Below, piece by piece: positions 61,926-64,000 of a stretch of DNA of 64,000 nucleotides (positions are counted from its first letter, which is position 1; each line of letters starts with the position of its first letter). The position numbers and the translations under genes were made by a program. Under the pieces are notes generated by a model. The model was not told the origin of the DNA. It saw nothing but the letters and a program-made list of their open reading frames with translations, and made no database searches. Source of the DNA: Aulostomus chinensis (lineage: Eukaryota; Chordata; Actinopteri; Syngnathiformes; Aulostomidae); NCBI GenBank assembly GCA_037954235.1, contig JBBMOA010000001.1:14523980-14587979 (forward strand), given 5' to 3'.

Positions 61926-62170
61926 CAAATGTCTCTCAAGTGTGTGTTCTCCTCATGAGTGTGTTTACATGCAGGCTTCCTCTTGTGACAACTGATGTCA
62001 TTGGAAACCATCTTGAGGACATTTGGAGAAAGTTCAATCTTTTAGCTGCAGGTACAGTGACTTACAACACTGCAACAACAACAAAAACACCCCTCCACAA
62101 ACACTCTTGTCCAACATTTGTGCCCAAATTTTCTCCTCATGAGGCATCAAATCACTACAAAAACTGCCAT
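61926..62170. other. Spacer between duplicated segments
   Basis: Non-repetitive, no gene recognised. Confidence 0.5.
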
Positions 62171-62206
62171 TAAGTTGATCTGGTTGGGCACTGGTATTTG
62201 TTCTTG

Positions 62207-62530
62207 CTGCATCATCGTCCAGCCTCCAACCAGAGGTCCCTCAGTTATCGTGGAGCCACAGGTGGAGTCTGGATTCTTTTCTGGAATGAGACGGCAATGA
62301 GAGTCCTGCCAAGTGACATCACTGACATGAATGGATGACTTCAGTCACGTGACAGGATGACTTCAGTCACGTGACTGGATGACTTCAGTCATGTGACTGG
62401 ATGACAGTGTAGATGCCAATAAAGAGGTTGGGGAAATAGTCTCTGAGAATCCAGCTTGAACCCACGCCCTCCTTGTCCTTCAAAAACCCAAACAGTGACC
62501 ATCAGTCTCCCTCCAATCCTGTACTTGGTT
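62207..62530 (+). repeat. Segment duplicated from 60,347-60,645 (copy 2)
   Basis: Copy of the upstream block. It includes 62,333-62,405, where the 22-bp CACGTG-containing repeat has three full copies (two CACGTG, one CATGTG) against two in copy 1. Confidence 0.85.
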
Positions 62531-62744
62531 CAATGTTGCTGTTCCATTTTGCAGCAGTAGGTGTCGCTGTGATACCAGGTTCAGTTCAAGAGTCCCAACT
62601 CCAGCTCATGTTGGTGACCTCAGTGGCAGGTAAAATGGTGCTTCAGTGGATCATGTGATCAACTCATGTCTGTCCTCACTGCTCCACAGGTCTGTCAAAT
62701 GTTCTGTAAAATAGTTGGACCCAGCAGAGCTGCTAGATTAGGAG

Positions 62745-62990
62745 TTGATGAAGTCGTTGCAGATACCAGGGTCCAGTTCCATCCTCACTACCCCTGGTGA
62801 GCATGTCAAAGTGTCCTTGAGTGAGACACTGAACCCCTAAATACTTCTGATGAGTAGGTTGGCTCCTTGCATGGCAGCCTTCAGCATCAGTGTGTGACTG
62901 TGTGTGAATGAGAGGACATTGTTCAGCTCCTTGAGTGCTGCTGAGGTAGAAAGGCTCTGTACAAACTGAGTCCTTTTACCATTTCTTTCC
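62745..62990 (+). mobile_element. tRNA-derived fish SINE (copy 2)
   Basis: Same SINE body as at 61,007-61,250 (GTGTCCTTGAGTGAGACACT, then GATGAGTAGGTTGGCTCCTT, then CTGAGTCCTTTTACCATTT), carried here by the segmental duplication. The tRNA-like head differs from copy 1, so the duplication breakpoint probably lies within or just after the head. Confidence 0.7.
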
Positions 62991-63127
62991 TGCTTCTAGC
63001 GGCACTGTTGTCACTTCCTGTGACCGTGGGAGGGAAAGGGGTCCCCCTTCAAAATAAGTTTTATATCATGATGTTACTTCCTCTTCAACATGCCTTTAGC
63101 AGACCAACTCAGAGAACAGCTCAGTGA

Positions 63128-63209
63128 GGTAGTGTGGCTGAGCGGTCTAAGGCGCTGGATTAAGGTTCCAGTCTCTGAGGAGGCGTGGGTTCAAATCCCA
63201 CCACTGCCA
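63128..63209 (+). tRNA. tRNA-Leu(AAG)
   Basis: An 82-nt class II tRNA with the same acceptor (GGTAGTG/CACTGCC), T arm and variable arm as the TAG copy. The anticodon loop is TTAAGGT in the stem CTGGA/TCCAG, anticodon AAG at 63,162-63,164, which after A-to-I editing would read CUU, CUC and CUA. The A box is TGGCTGAGCGG: the C-to-T change makes one D-stem pair a T-G wobble, so folding is still possible. Loop position 38 is T where the TAG copy has C. No TTTT terminator lies within the nearest 150 bp. Probably functional, but the terminator and D-arm leave doubt. Confidence 0.88.
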
Positions 63210-63655
63210 TCATGTCCCAGGTCACTGGAGAGGTGTGGCAGGTCTCTCACAGCCTCTCCTTTCACTTCCACTGAGGTCTTCAAACCTGTGACCAGAAGAA
63301 GAACCCTCCTCTGAGTCCACAGACCTGAGCACCACTGCTCTGACTACCAGGTTACCTCCTGGTTATCAGGGTGAAGTCATGGTGAGGTAGTCAGTTGTTC
63401 CTTTGTTTTATGACAGAGGCCTCATTGTGAATTAAATAATTTTAATTCTTTACTTGAAGTTTCACGCTGTTTCAATTGAAAAAGGCCAGTTCCTGGAGAA
63501 GATCTTCTTGGGGTCCAGGTTAAAGCGGTGCCCCAGCTGGCACCAGGCGCTGACCCAGGTCCTCCATGAGAGATACTGTCAGTTCTGTTCTGCCCTGCTC
63601 ACAACCACAGGCTGGTGTTGAGGCCTGCAACAACCAGGGCCCCAGTCACCAAGAG

Positions 63656-63663
63656 TATAAAGG
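63656..63663 (+). promoter_or_regulatory. Candidate TATA box
   Basis: TATAAAGG lies at the downstream edge of the duplicated segment, about 230 bp before an ATG frame that runs off the window. The copy-1 equivalent at 61,918 reads TATAAAGT. No initiator or upstream element was identified. Confidence 0.25.
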
Positions 63664-63892
63664 CTGGTCATTGTGGCAGTGGGAGGAGTCAAAATGAAGA
63701 CAGACCAATGTGAGCAGGACGTTACTGGAGAAGTCAGAAGAAGCGTGAAGCGGTGAAGTCAGAAGCGGTGCTGCTGAGGCTGAGTGAGGCTGAGTGAGGG
63801 ACTGAGCAGGAGCCAGCAGGTCCAAGCAGGTTCAGGCAAACTCCCCTCGGTCCACCAACATCAAAGCAGAGGAACTGAGTTCATCTAACAAA

Positions 63893-64000
63893 ATGATTCA
63901 TATCATCTCCTCTTGGAATGTTCTGGAACTACAAGTACACTTAAAATGGCCGACTTATGACAACAGAAGGAACTTTGAAGTAGATTTGATTTATTTAAGT
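63893..64000 (+). CDS. Partial open frame at window end, possible LINE endonuclease start
   Basis: ATG at 63,893 opens 36 codons to the window edge: MIHIISSWNVLELQVHLKWP and onward to FEVDLIYLS. The spacing of ISSWNV...L...VDLIYLS resembles the first strands of L1/L2-type LINE AP-endonucleases (SWNV.GL...K....L....DI.FLQE). It lacks the typical Asn-Gly-Leu and the catalytic Glu would lie beyond the window. It could equally be a short chance frame. Confidence 0.25.
   Translation, partial: MIHIISSWNVLELQVHLKWPTYDNRRNFEVDLIYLS

Larger units (their letters stand above)
62788..63663 (+). repeat. tRNA-bearing segmental duplication (copy 2)
   Basis: Partner of 61,050-61,925; the inner tRNA differs in its anticodon and in a D-arm base. 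Confidence 0.9.

Overview
The window looks like a teleost fish, probably percomorph, chromosome segment. The evidence is vertebrate-type tRNA-Leu genes, a tRNA-derived fish SINE, RTE-like LINE, hAT and PIF/Harbinger-like relics, and intron-split laminin alpha exons. There are no operons or other prokaryotic gene structure. About 49 of the 64 kb is one satellite family; the rest is a small island of gene fragments and mobile elements, plus a tRNA-bearing flank.

Layout. (1) 1-22,885: an uninterrupted array of a 42-44 bp monomer (mean about 43.2 bp) in forward orientation. It is built from at least seven recurring monomer variants in ordered runs and carries several near-identical internal duplications of 0.6-1.4 kb. 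(2) 22,886-28,671: a 5.8 kb island. On the minus strand it holds five exons readable as part of a laminin alpha chain (23,572-25,437). One of their introns is filled by a 65-bp minisatellite. An unrelated 43-bp minisatellite, a Harbinger-like inverted-repeat element with a MADF remnant and a broken hAT/ZBED-like transposase gene lie beside them. (3) 28,672-47,962 and 49,853-56,386: the same satellite in the opposite orientation, interrupted by the 5' part of an RTE-like LINE at 47,963-49,852. (4) 56,387-64,000: low-repeat DNA with two tRNA-Gln pseudogenes, an intact tRNA-Leu(CAG), and tandemly duplicated segments carrying tRNA-Leu(TAG) and tRNA-Leu(AAG), each with a SINE just upstream.

Nothing here works as a joint pathway. 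The most unusual features are: the large inverted satellite arrangement (arms of at least 22.9 and 27.7 kb around a 5.8 kb spacer); array rearrangements that occur in whole-monomer steps; laminin exons stranded between the arms; a LINE cut at its 3' rather than its 5' end; and a tRNA-Leu segmental duplication whose two copies carry different anticodons. No CRISPR array, phage or bacterial system was seen. The many 60-130 aa open frames inside the satellite are products of its repeat period, not genes.
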